Of a stretch of DNA of 33,992 nucleotides, positions 14,934 to 23,431 are shown in pieces. Below the pieces are notes generated by a model that was not told the DNA's origin, ran no database searches, and worked only from the letters and a program-made list of their open reading frames with translations. The position numbers and the translations under genes were made by a program. The stretch spans positions 1 through 33,992 of the forward strand of contig JALHNT010000072.1 of NCBI GenBank assembly GCA_022843385.1, in the 5' to 3' direction. Positions within the stretch are counted from its first letter, which is position 1, and each line of letters opens with the position of its first letter. This stretch comes from Anaerolineae bacterium (GTDB lineage: Bacteria > Chloroflexota > Anaerolineae > Aggregatilineales > Phototrophicaceae).

Positions 14934-15965
14934 ATGTCGAACCTGCCCAAGAAGATTCTGATCGCCTCGTATCTGGAAGCCGAATACGTTGAGCAAATTC
15001 AGCGCGAAGTGCCAGGCGTGGAAGTTATCAATCGACCGGATTTGCTGGGCAAGCCCCGTTACATTGCCGACCACAGCGCCCATATCGAACGGACACCGGA
15101 ACAGGAAGCGGAGTGGCGTGCCCTGCTGGCGGAGGCGGAAATCCTGTTTGACTTTGACCACAGCCACCTGGAAGACTTGCCCGAACTGGCTCCGAGGCTG
15201 AAATGGATACAGGCGACCAGCGCTGGCATCGGGCAACTTGTAAAGCGGCTGCGCTATGGCGAACGCACCGATTGGATCTTCACCACCGCCAGCGGTGTCC
15301 ATGCTCGGCCACTGGCGGAGTTCGCCCTGATGGCAATGTTGTTTTTCGCAAAGAATTATCTTTACTTACAAGAGGAGAAGGCGAACAAACACTGGGCGCG
15401 TTACTGTGCAACCGAACTGGCCGGCAAAACACTTTCCATTATCGGGTTAGGCCGGGTCGGACGCGAAGTGGCGCGCCTGGCAAAAGCGTTTGACATGCGC
15501 GTCATCGGCAATCGGCGTGATCCCAACAAAGCTATTGACTATATCGACCAGCTTTACCCACCCAACGAGATTGCGCCGCTGCTGCAACAGTCAGACTTTC
15601 TGGTGCTGGCAGTGCCACATACGCCGGAAACAGAGAGGCTCATTGGTGCAGCCGAACTCAGCGCTTTGCCGAAAGGGGCCGTCCTCATCAATGTCGCACG
15701 TGGTGCCGTAGTGGATCAGGACGCGCTGATCGCTGCTTTACGCGACGAACATCTGGCGGGGGCGGCGTTGGATGTTTTCGCAGTCGAGCCGCTGCCGTCC
15801 GACAGCCCGCTCTGGGAGATGCCCAATGTCATCATCAGTCCCCATTCAGCCAGCACCGCAGAAACCGAGAATGCCAAAATCACCCGTATTTTCTGTGACA
15901 ATCTGAGAGCTTATCTATCTGGGCAACCGCTGATCAATGTCCTGAATGTCGAGCGATTGTATTAG
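14934..15965 (+). CDS. D-isomer-specific 2-hydroxyacid dehydrogenase
   Basis: The 343-residue enzyme interconverts a 2-hydroxy acid and a 2-keto acid with NAD(P). The nucleotide site GLGRVG (171-176) in the C-terminal Rossmann domain, and the catalytic set R256 (NVARG), E285 (VEPLP) and H304 (SPHSAS), are all present. Length is normal. The N-terminal domain carries the HARPLAEFALMAML motif usual for this family. AGGAA stands 7 bases before the ATG. It follows the DppC-type gene by 20 bases on the same strand, so it probably acts on a compound derived from the imported substrate, perhaps with the divergent aspartoacylase-like and Gfo/Idh enzymes. Candidates range from glyoxylate/hydroxypyruvate to phosphoglycerate-type substrates; I cannot choose. 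Confidence 0.94.
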   Translation: MSNLPKKILIASYLEAEYVEQIQREVPGVEVINRPDLLGKPRYIADHSAHIERTPEQEAEWRALLAEAEILFDFDHSHLEDLPELAPRLKWIQATSAGIGQLVKRLRYGERTDWIFTTASGVHARPLAEFALMAMLFFAKNYLYLQEEKANKHWARYCATELAGKTLSIIGLGRVGREVARLAKAFDMRVIGNRRDPNKAIDYIDQLYPPNEIAPLLQQSDFLVLAVPHTPETERLIGAAELSALPKGAVLINVARGAVVDQDALIAALRDEHLAGAALDVFAVEPLPSDSPLWEMPNVIISPHSASTAETENAKITRIFCDNLRAYLSGQPLINVLNVERLY

Positions 15966-16329
15966 CCGATGATCCCTCGGGCTTGAGACGATTACCTCAG
16001 ATTTCTTCGGTGTATCGCAAGATACTCATACCTCAAAACGAATATGTCCCATGTCTGATGAACGAGTGCCTGATATACTTGACCTGTTCCTGACCCATGC
16101 GGATAGCGGGGGAGCAGGCTCAAAGTAGTGCAAAACGAGTTGTTTTGGCGCTGTCACAAACGATGGATCTCATGCATCAGTGTTGTCAAAACGAAATGAT
16201 GCTGGCAAGATCGGTCTGTCTGGCTGTGTCAGCAGTTGCAATCAATTCACCTTTCGCACCCTACTTTCTATCGGGCGCTGGGCACTGTCGCCAAAGAGGT
16301 GAGTCAGTAAGAGGGTTGATTCAGGATTA
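15966..16329 (+). other. Intergenic leader upstream of the methionine/folate enzyme
   Basis: These 364 bases contain no convincing gene. TGATATACT at 16071-16079 is a candidate extended -10 promoter that would give a leader of about 245 bases. A short hairpin occurs around 16131 (CAAAAC / GTTTTG). I looked for SAM, SAH, cobalamin and THF riboswitch core sequences and did not see one. Confidence 0.4.
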
Positions 16330-18210
16330 ATGGTTGGAATGATGAGCAGTAAGACACCTTTCCTCGAACGGATGAGACAACAGGCACCGCTGCTGGGTGA
16401 TGGCGCGATGGGGACGATGCTGCACCAGACCGGCGTGCCGATCAACGCCTGTTTTGATGAACTCAACATCACCCATCCCGAACAGGTGGGGCGGGTTCAC
16501 CGCGCCTACATAGAAGCCGGTGCCGAGGTGATCGAGACCAATACTTTCGGCGCGAACCGCTTCCGCCTCGCCAAGCATGGGCTGGAGGATCGCGTGGCTG
16601 AGATCAACCGCGCGGGTGTTGACCTGGCGCGGCGGGTGATCGACGCCAGCTTTCGTCCGGTGTATCTGGCCGGCTCGGTCGGGCCGCTGGGAGTGCGCCT
16701 GAAGCCCTTCGGTCGGGTCAAGGCTGAAGAAGCCCGGTCGGCCTTTGCCGAACAGATGGCAGCGCTCTATGCCGGTGGGGTTGACCTGTTGATTCTGGAA
16801 ACCTTCAGTGATCGGATTGAACTGCTGGAAGCGCTGGCAGCCGCCCGCGAGGTTGCGCCTGGCATCCCGGTGGTGTGCCACATGACCTTCGCCCAGGATG
16901 ATCGTACCCTACTCGGTGACCTCCCGGCACAGATCGCCCGTGAATTGCGTCAGGCCGGGGCCGATGTCATCGGCGTCAACTGTGGTGGTGGGCCAGAACA
17001 GACCTCGCGCATCCTGCAATTGATGCGCCAGGCCGCACCAGAGGCGCTGGTCTCGGCCATGCCCAACGCCGGTTTCCCCGAGTCGGTTGGCGAACGGATG
17101 ATGTACCCGGCCACCGAGGAATACTTCGCCGATTACGCCCTGACCTTCAAGGCCATTGGTGCCAGCTTCATCGGCGGCTGCTGCGGCACCACCCCGGCGC
17201 ACATCGCGGCCATGCGGCGGGCGCTGGATAACCCGGCTTTGCCGCTGCCGCACATCGAAATCACTGATGGTCATGGCGAAGAAGATCTGTTCGTGCCAGA
17301 ACGCCCGACCGAACTGGCGCGCAAGCTGGCTGCCGGGCGCTTCGTCATCACCGTGGAGATGTCGCCACCGCGTTCGTTCGTGCCACAAAAGCTGCTGGCG
17401 TCATCACAACTGCTGCAAGAAGCCGGGGCGGATATGGTCGATGTGGCCGACAGCCCGACCGCGCGGATGCGGATGAGTCCCTGGGCGGTGTGTCACTTCC
17501 TGCAATCGCGCCTGCATCTGGAGACGGTGCTGCACTTCCCCACGCGCGGGCGCAATCTGCTGCGGGTGCAGGGCGATCTGCTGGCGGCCCATGCGTTGGG
17601 GTTGCGTAACCTGTTCGTGGTCATGGGCGACCCGACCAAGATCGGTGATTATCCCGAAGCGATGGATAATTACGATGTTGCGCCCTCGGCTCTCATCGGC
17701 GTCATCAAACACAAGCTCAACAACGGCGTCGATCAGGCCGGGAACAGCATCGGTCAGCCGACCAGCTTCACCGTTGGCTGCGCTCTGAATATGTTCGCCG
17801 CCGATTTAGACCGCGAGATTCAGACGACCGTCAAGAAGATCGAGAACGGGGCGGATTTCGCGCTGGGTCAGGCGGTGTTCGAACCGCACCGCATTGAATT
17901 GTTCCACCAGCGCTATCGAGAGATCACCAGCAGCGACTTCACCCTGCCGGTGCTGATGGGTCTGATGCCGCTCTATAGCCTGAAGCACGCCCAATTCCTG
18001 CACAACGAAATCCCCGGCATCAGCATCCCGGATGGGATCATGAAACGCATCGAAGGCGCTGGCGAGAATGCGGCTCAGGAAGGCGTCCTGATCGCGCAGG
18101 AATTACTGCGGGATATGCGGAGTCTCGTGCAGGGCGCGTACATCATCCCGGCCTTCGGCAAGTACGAACTAGCCGCCGAGGTCATCGACGGCGCTGCGGT
18201 GCGGGTGTGA
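16330..18210 (+). CDS. Bifunctional homocysteine S-methyltransferase / methylenetetrahydrofolate reductase
   Basis: The 626-residue fusion couples methyl transfer to homocysteine with reduction of methylene-THF, as in the YitJ-type proteins. The methyltransferase domain (about 10-305) has GDGAMGTML near its start, and the zinc-binding Cys set C218 (GVNCGGGP) and C284/C285 (GGCCGTTP). The reductase domain (about 325-620) starts KLAAGRFVITVEMSPPRS, with E343 at the usual catalytic position, and has RNLFVVMGDPTK and NGADFALGQAVFEP for FAD and folate sites. The start is uncertain: ATG 16330, 16339 or 16342. An AGGA at 16323 suits 16339 best by distance. It lies alone on the plus strand, convergent with the fucosidase gene. 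Confidence 0.94.
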   Translation: MVGMMSSKTPFLERMRQQAPLLGDGAMGTMLHQTGVPINACFDELNITHPEQVGRVHRAYIEAGAEVIETNTFGANRFRLAKHGLEDRVAEINRAGVDLARRVIDASFRPVYLAGSVGPLGVRLKPFGRVKAEEARSAFAEQMAALYAGGVDLLILETFSDRIELLEALAAAREVAPGIPVVCHMTFAQDDRTLLGDLPAQIARELRQAGADVIGVNCGGGPEQTSRILQLMRQAAPEALVSAMPNAGFPESVGERMMYPATEEYFADYALTFKAIGASFIGGCCGTTPAHIAAMRRALDNPALPLPHIEITDGHGEEDLFVPERPTELARKLAAGRFVITVEMSPPRSFVPQKLLASSQLLQEAGADMVDVADSPTARMRMSPWAVCHFLQSRLHLETVLHFPTRGRNLLRVQGDLLAAHALGLRNLFVVMGDPTKIGDYPEAMDNYDVAPSALIGVIKHKLNNGVDQAGNSIGQPTSFTVGCALNMFAADLDREIQTTVKKIENGADFALGQAVFEPHRIELFHQRYREITSSDFTLPVLMGLMPLYSLKHAQFLHNEIPGISIPDGIMKRIEGAGENAAQEGVLIAQELLRDMRSLVQGAYIIPAFGKYELAAEVIDGAAVRV

Positions 18211-18259
18211 CAAAAGGGTAGCGGTGGGTAGCGATTGTCGGGGACATTTCTTTGTAAGC

Positions 18260-19744
18260 TTAAATCGAGGTGTTGCGCACGATTTTGAAGACAAAACCGT
18301 GTTCGCAGGGCAGGGTATCTGGCCGTTCAATCAACAACCCTTCGTCAGTCAGTTTCCATTGGAGCGGTCGATTGACTCCCAGCATTTCTACAGACCGTAT
18401 GTGACCTGGATAGGTGTCTTTCAAGGATGTAATAACAACATCCTTCGCAGGTAGTGCCATACAGATAGCATACAGGGCATCATCCTTAACGGTGAAGCGG
18501 AAATCCTTATTCGTGAAAACGAGTTTTTCCTTGGTATCGCCAAATGCACCTTCAAGCCGCGTTCTAGTCGGGCCTTCCCCAGCACAATGCCACGGTACCG
18601 TCTCGTAAATCGCCTCCCCATTGATACCTAACCATTGTCCAATACCTTCAAGCACCAGTTGCGCGGGTTCAGGGATCTGACCATCCGGCTGTGGTCCAAC
18701 ATTCAAGAGCAAATAACCATTTTTGCTGACATTGTCGATCAAATAATGAACCAGCTCACTGACAGATTTATAGCGTGCATCTTTCATATAGCCCCACGCC
18801 TCGCCGTCATCAATCGTCGTATCAGTGATCCACTCAAAGTAGGTTTGCTCAGCCATCCTGCCCAATTCGATATCAACAAGTGCTGTCCCTGGCGGCAAGT
18901 TGTCCCATTTATAGCTGACGACGACTTCCCGATCCAATTCGCGGGCTTTGTTGTAATAATGGGCGAGGAAATTTTGTTTAACCTGCTCATGGATGAATTT
19001 CAGCCCGAAGTCGAACCAGATGTAGTCTGGCGAATACTTGTCAATCAGTTCAAACAGACGCGCCTGCCAGCGATCCAGGAACGTCTTATTGGGCAAATCC
19101 TGTGCTGCCCATTCTTTACTGCGTGTCAACTCCACTTGCGCGGCTCCCCGTTCACCCGTCCATTCAGCCGGAGTATGCGTCAGGTCAAGATTGTGAAGCT
19201 CGCCATACAATCCTGCATATAGAGCATTTGCCGTGTCCAGGTCTTTAATCCAATGGGGATAGAACCACCAGTTTTCGGCATGGTGCATGGCAACCATGTA
19301 CTTCATGCTCTGCGCTCGGATCGATTTTTCCAGTTCACCAACGACATCGCGGCGTGGCCCCATTCTGGCGGCATTCCAATCACCATAGGCCGTATCCCAC
19401 ATGGGGAATCCATCATGATGTTCGGCAACTGGACCCGCAAATTTCGCGCCAGCCCGCTTGAATAAATCAGCCCATTGGTCTGGGTCAAATTTCGTGCCCG
19501 TGAACATGGGAATGAAGTCTTTGTATCCGAATTTCGACGGATGACCATAGGTTTTCACATGATAATTGTATTGGGCCGTGCCTTCACGGTACATGTTATG
19601 GGGATACCACGACACATTTGGCCCTCTCGCCGGGACGGAATAAATCCCCCAATGCGTGTAAATGCCAAACTTGGCATCACGTAGCCATTGCGGTGTTTGA
19701 TGCATGCGGAGTGAACGCCAGTTCGGCAGATACGGACCGTTCAT
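18260..19744 (-). CDS. GH29 alpha-L-fucosidase
   Basis: This glycoside hydrolase removes alpha-linked L-fucose from glycans. The 494-residue product has no signal peptide, so it is probably cytoplasmic. The GH29 landmarks are present: WFKHHDGF-type sequence as EHHDGFPMW (108-116) and the nucleophile D245 in YIWFDFG. SKNGYLLLNVGPQPDG follows in the C-terminal part of the barrel, and a small beta domain ends the chain. The start at 19744 is preferred: AAGG lies 9 bases upstream, and the longer TTG start would place the coding region inside the predicted -35 box. The gene is visibly richer in A and T than its neighbours, suggesting recent acquisition. It stands alone between the convergent methionine enzyme and the helicase. 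Confidence 0.93.
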   Translation of the reverse strand: MNGPYLPNWRSLRMHQTPQWLRDAKFGIYTHWGIYSVPARGPNVSWYPHNMYREGTAQYNYHVKTYGHPSKFGYKDFIPMFTGTKFDPDQWADLFKRAGAKFAGPVAEHHDGFPMWDTAYGDWNAARMGPRRDVVGELEKSIRAQSMKYMVAMHHAENWWFYPHWIKDLDTANALYAGLYGELHNLDLTHTPAEWTGERGAAQVELTRSKEWAAQDLPNKTFLDRWQARLFELIDKYSPDYIWFDFGLKFIHEQVKQNFLAHYYNKARELDREVVVSYKWDNLPPGTALVDIELGRMAEQTYFEWITDTTIDDGEAWGYMKDARYKSVSELVHYLIDNVSKNGYLLLNVGPQPDGQIPEPAQLVLEGIGQWLGINGEAIYETVPWHCAGEGPTRTRLEGAFGDTKEKLVFTNKDFRFTVKDDALYAICMALPAKDVVITSLKDTYPGHIRSVEMLGVNRPLQWKLTDEGLLIERPDTLPCEHGFVFKIVRNTSI

Positions 19745-19778
19745 TGAGTTGACCTTCACGGGTGAGTGCAACAGGCTT

Positions 19779-19807
19779 AATCTAACATTGAAAGCAGCCT
19801 CAATCAA
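19779..19807 (-). promoter_or_regulatory. Candidate sigma-70 promoter for the fucosidase gene
   Basis: On the minus strand TTGATT, a 17-base spacer and TAGATT (four of six matches each) precede the ATG by about 35 bases. The box at 19802-19807 coincides with the alternative TTG start, which argues against that start. Confidence 0.4.
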
Positions 19808-19937
19808 CCTAAGTCACTAAGGAAGACCGGGATTTCATGCGACAAGCCTATTCAGAACGACCATACCGACACCCCCAAAGGATTGGAGAGGATGCTTCCC
19901 TGTCTCCACCAAAGGGGCTTTCAGTTAGGCTCAGGTA

Positions 19938-19951
19938 TTCACTTTTGTGAA
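19938..19951. repeat. Short palindrome between helicase and fucosidase genes
   Basis: TTCAC-TTTT-GTGAA is a perfect 14-base inverted repeat, 29 bases beyond the helicase stop and about 195 bases upstream of the fucosidase ATG. It could be a repressor site or the remnant of a terminator. No T-run follows on the minus strand. Confidence 0.35.
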
Positions 19952-19979
19952 GCGGTTTAGCCTCGCGTGAAGGGATGAC

Positions 19980-21668
19980 CTAACTCCCACGCGGCTTGCG
20001 CGGTTTGGCGTGCTGGCCTTCAACGCTGATCTGCACTTTGGTGCCGCGCACCGTCCAGAACTTGACGCCCTTCAGCACCCGGTCCACCAGTCCTTGTTCC
20101 ACATCCACCAGTGTGTAATCGCGGTGCAGGGTGATCGCGCCGATGGCCCGTCCGTCGATGCCCGACTCGCCGGCAATCGCGCCGACCACTTCGCCGATGC
20201 GTAATTCATGCACCCGGCCAACATTCAGCCGCAGCGTCGTCATACCGGCTTCGTTGGGATGCGCTTTGTCCTTGACGCGCCGCACCGGAGTCCGGTCGCG
20301 CTGCTCGAAGTCACCACGCCCATCTCGCTCCGGGCGGCTACCGCGCAGCGGGATTTCCCGTACATCCTCCACCGGACGCAGCGACTCGGCCTCGCGCGCC
20401 ATCTTCATCGCCCCGGCGGCCAGTTCCAGCATATCCAGACCGCCGGCGCTCAGTTCTTCGACCAGTGCCCGTTCGGCAGCCAGATCATGTTCGCGCACCG
20501 TATCGGCCAGCCGATCCACAAACTGTGCATTCCGTCGCTCGTAGACTTTGGTCTTAGGCGGCAGCATCGCGTGTTGGATCGGCTGCTGGGTATAGTTTTC
20601 GATCATCTTGACGCGGCGCTGCTCATGCGGCGTCACCAGGGTGATGGCAATGCCGGATCGTCCGGCGCGCCCGGTGCGTCCGATGCGGTGAACGTAGTCC
20701 TCGCCATCGCCGGGAATGTCGTAATTGATGACGTGCGAGACATCCTGAATATCCACGCCGCGCGCCACCACATCGGTGGCGATCAGCAGTTGCAGGCTGC
20801 CATTGCGAAAACGCCGCAGCACCGCCTCGCGCATGTCCTGAGTCAGATCGCCGTGCAGCGCCTCGGCAGCGTACCCCCGCGCTTGCAGGTGCTCGGATAA
20901 CTGCGCTGCCCCCAGTTTGGTGCGGGCGAAGATCAGCGTACCGGTCAGGTCTTCCGTCTCCAGCAGACGACACAGCGCCGCCATTTTCGATTGGTGGTCA
21001 ATCAGATAATAGCGCTGCTCGACCTGTGGCACGGTCATCGTCTTGTGTTCGATGGTCACATCCACCGGGTCGCGCATGTACTGGCCGATCAGACGGCGCA
21101 GTTCATGGGTGACAGTCGCGGAAAACAACGCCGTCTGCCGGTCATTCGGGGTTTCGCTCAGGATACGCTCGACGGCTTCGACAAAGCCCATATCCAGCAT
21201 CTCATCGGCTTCGTCCAGCACCAGATAGCGCACATGGCTGATGTCCAGCACCCCCTGTTCCAGCAGGTCGATGATGCGCCCTGGTGTGCCGACCACCACA
21301 TGGACGCCGGATTTCAGCCGCTTGATCTGGCGCGTGTACGACGTACCGCCGTAGATGGCGACGATCTGTACCCCCAGATGTTTACCGTACTGGTACGTGG
21401 CTTCGGCCACCTGTGACGCCAGCTCGCGGGTGGGTGTCAGGATCAACCCTTGAATCCCACCCTTCATGTCAAGGCGTTGCAGCAGCGGCAGGGTGAAGGC
21501 AGCGGTCTTGCCGGTGCCGGTCTGCGCCTGTCCCAGCACATCCTGCCCCGCCAGCAGCAGCGGGATGGCCTGTACCTGAATGGGCGTCGGCTCCTCGTAG
21601 CCCAGTTCGGTGACGGCACGCATAATTTCGGGGCGTAAGCCCAGATCATCAAATCGAGAACTATCCAT
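19980..21668 (-). CDS. DEAD-box RNA helicase with DbpA-type RNA-binding domain
   Basis: This ATP-dependent RNA helicase probably acts in ribosome assembly or cold-shock RNA remodelling, like CsdA/DeaD. The 562-residue protein has all core motifs: Q motif with Q31 in PTPIQ, motif I AQTGTGKT (48-55), PTRELA (79-84), TPGR (128-131), motif II DEAD (152-155), SAT (183-185) and the last helicase motif RIGRTGRAGR. The region 430-475 is charged and low complexity. Residues about 480-553 form a DbpA RNA-binding domain (TTLRLNVGRVHELRIGEVVG through GTKVQISVEG). The end AKPRKPRGS is basic. No signal is seen that would suggest membrane location. It diverges from the SDR gene over 203 bases. Confidence 0.96.
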   Translation of the reverse strand: MDSSRFDDLGLRPEIMRAVTELGYEEPTPIQVQAIPLLLAGQDVLGQAQTGTGKTAAFTLPLLQRLDMKGGIQGLILTPTRELASQVAEATYQYGKHLGVQIVAIYGGTSYTRQIKRLKSGVHVVVGTPGRIIDLLEQGVLDISHVRYLVLDEADEMLDMGFVEAVERILSETPNDRQTALFSATVTHELRRLIGQYMRDPVDVTIEHKTMTVPQVEQRYYLIDHQSKMAALCRLLETEDLTGTLIFARTKLGAAQLSEHLQARGYAAEALHGDLTQDMREAVLRRFRNGSLQLLIATDVVARGVDIQDVSHVINYDIPGDGEDYVHRIGRTGRAGRSGIAITLVTPHEQRRVKMIENYTQQPIQHAMLPPKTKVYERRNAQFVDRLADTVREHDLAAERALVEELSAGGLDMLELAAGAMKMAREAESLRPVEDVREIPLRGSRPERDGRGDFEQRDRTPVRRVKDKAHPNEAGMTTLRLNVGRVHELRIGEVVGAIAGESGIDGRAIGAITLHRDYTLVDVEQGLVDRVLKGVKFWTVRGTKVQISVEGQHAKPRKPRGS

Positions 21669-21799
21669 AGGCGTTTATCGGTTTCCTGGAAAATGAACAA
21701 TACCCTGAAAGCGGGCAGAATGTGATGCTCAACGTTCGGTGGGTGACACCATCATACTGAATTTGCTGCCGCTTGAACAGCCGCAGCAAACAGCCTTTG

Positions 21800-21829
21800 T
21801 TGTCACACCTTTTGCGCCGATGCTACAAT
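21800..21829 (+). promoter_or_regulatory. Sigma-70 promoter for the SDR / two-component operon
   Basis: TTGTCA (five of six), an 18-base spacer and TACAAT (five of six) predict a start about 36 bases before the first SDR ATG. This is the best promoter for the six-gene plus-strand run. Confidence 0.6.
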
Positions 21830-21871
21830 CGATAGCCTTCCATTGATTCTCCACCGCGAAGGAAATCCACC

Positions 21872-22639
21872 ATGACCGAGTATCCTCGTTTTGATCTGAA
21901 TGGGCAGGTAGCGCTGGTGACGGGCGCGAGCAAAGGCATCGGCTATGGGCTGGCGAAAGCGCTGGCGCAGGCCGGAGCCAAAGTGGTTGTCACCGCCCGC
22001 GATCTGCCGGCGCTGGAAACCTTAGCAAACGAGATCCGCGCCGAGGGGGGTGATGCCATCGCCATGCAGCTCGATGTGCTGAATATCCCGCAGATCAGCA
22101 CCGTCATGCAGGCCGCGCACGATCATTATGGGCGGCTGGATATTCTGGTGAACAACGCCGGACTGGGGGCGAACCACGCCGCAGTCGATGTCACCGAGGC
22201 CGATTGGGACGGCATGATGGATGTCAACCTGAAGGGGTTGTTCTTCTGCTGCCAGGCCGCCGGGCGCATCATGCTGGAGCAGGGCTACGGACGGATCATC
22301 AACATGAGTTCGCAGGCCAGCGTCGTCGGCATCCGCGACCACGCCGTATACTGTGCCACCAAAGGCGGCATCAACCAGTTGACGCGGGTGCTGGCGCTGG
22401 AATGGTCAGCGCACGGCGTGACGGTCAACGCGGTTGGGCCGACCTTCATCTATACCCCTGGCACAGCCGAACGACTGGATAACCCGGAGTATCTCCAGGG
22501 GGTTCTCAACCGGCTGCCGATTGGGCATGTCGGCACCATCGCCGATGTCGCCGGCGCGGTCATCTATCTGGCTTCCCCGGCTGGTGGCATGGTCAGCGGC
22601 ACCCTGCTCCTGGTTGATGGCGGTTGGACAGCACAATAG
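21872..22639 (+). CDS. Short-chain dehydrogenase/reductase (gluconate 5-dehydrogenase / FabG-like)
   Basis: An NAD(P)-dependent oxidoreductase of 255 residues with the classical SDR pattern: TGASKGIG cofactor loop (17-24), NNAG (94-97), N119, S147 and the catalytic Y160-x3-K164. The 40-44 region (VTARD) with an Arg suggests NADP preference. The end GMVSGTLLLVDGGW is normal. Similar sequences include sugar-acid and polyol dehydrogenases, so a secondary alcohol or keto acid is likely. AAGGA lies 9 bases before the ATG. It is the first gene of a compact plus-strand run; the second SDR starts 9 bases later. Confidence 0.92.
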   Translation: MTEYPRFDLNGQVALVTGASKGIGYGLAKALAQAGAKVVVTARDLPALETLANEIRAEGGDAIAMQLDVLNIPQISTVMQAAHDHYGRLDILVNNAGLGANHAAVDVTEADWDGMMDVNLKGLFFCCQAAGRIMLEQGYGRIINMSSQASVVGIRDHAVYCATKGGINQLTRVLALEWSAHGVTVNAVGPTFIYTPGTAERLDNPEYLQGVLNRLPIGHVGTIADVAGAVIYLASPAGGMVSGTLLLVDGGWTAQ

Positions 22640-22648
22640 GAGCAGCAC

Positions 22649-23407
22649 ATGGACTTCAGCGGACAGGTTATCCTGGTCACTGGCGCATCGCGCGGGATCG
22701 GACGCAGCATCGCCCGGCAGTTCGCCCAACGTGGCGGGCGCGTGGCCGTTCATTATCATCAGAATGAAGAGGCCGCGCGAGCGACGCTGGCGCTGCTCCC
22801 CGGTGAGGGGCATCACATCGTGCAGGCCGATATGGCGGATGCTGACGCCATCCAGCGCATGATGCAGACCGTGATCGCGCAGATGGGCGGGCTGCATGTC
22901 CTGGTCAACAACGCCGGGATTTACGACGATCACCCGCCACTGAGCATATCGTATGCCGATTGGCAGGCGAGCTGGATGCGGATCGTCCAGACCAATCTGA
23001 TCGGGGCAGCCAACGCTGCGTATTGCGCCGCCCAGCATATGAAAGATCATGGTGGCGGACGCATCATCAACGTGTCATCGCGCGGTGCCTTTCGCGGCGA
23101 ACCCGATTCGCCGGCCTATGGCGCGAGCAAAGCCGGTCTGAATGCCATGAGCCAATCGCTGGCGAAGGCGCTGGCTCCCCATAACATCTTCGTCACAGCA
23201 GTCGCGCCGGGGTTTGTCGAGACCGATATGGCTGCTGAGTTGCTGAACGGGCCACAGGGCGATGCCATCCGTGCCCAGAGTCCGCTGAACCGGGTGGCGA
23301 CGCCGGACGATGTGGCGTATGCTGTGGTATTCTTCGCCTCGGCTGGCGCGGAATTCATGACTGGCGCGATACTGGATGTCAACGGCGCGTCGTATCTGCG
23401 AACCTGA
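22649..23407 (+). CDS. Short-chain dehydrogenase/reductase (FabG-like)
   Basis: The second SDR, 252 residues, has TGASRGIG (11-18), NNAG (87-90), S144 and Y157-x3-K161, so it should be active. It shares only the fold-level pattern with the preceding SDR, which argues against a recent tandem duplication. GRVAVHYHQNEEAARA near 30-45 is an NADP-type region. AGGAG lies 6 bases before the ATG. It is followed after 24 bases by an alpha/beta hydrolase gene. The pair probably works on related substrates in a short pathway, but the substrate is not identifiable. Confidence 0.92.
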   Translation: MDFSGQVILVTGASRGIGRSIARQFAQRGGRVAVHYHQNEEAARATLALLPGEGHHIVQADMADADAIQRMMQTVIAQMGGLHVLVNNAGIYDDHPPLSISYADWQASWMRIVQTNLIGAANAAYCAAQHMKDHGGGRIINVSSRGAFRGEPDSPAYGASKAGLNAMSQSLAKALAPHNIFVTAVAPGFVETDMAAELLNGPQGDAIRAQSPLNRVATPDDVAYAVVFFASAGAEFMTGAILDVNGASYLRT

Positions 23408-23431
23408 GCCGTTCACAAGGGAAGGATGACC

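Noticed and set aside
15966..16329. A SAM or SAH riboswitch upstream of the methionine/folate enzyme
   Set aside because: The conserved core sequences of the known classes were not found by eye.
16097..16330. A 77-residue frame upstream of the methionine/folate enzyme
   Set aside because: No ribosome site, no domain and odd composition; it lies in what looks like a leader.
20208..20900. A 230-codon plus-strand frame opposite the helicase
   Set aside because: Antisense shadow of the DEAD-box helicase, which has every motif.
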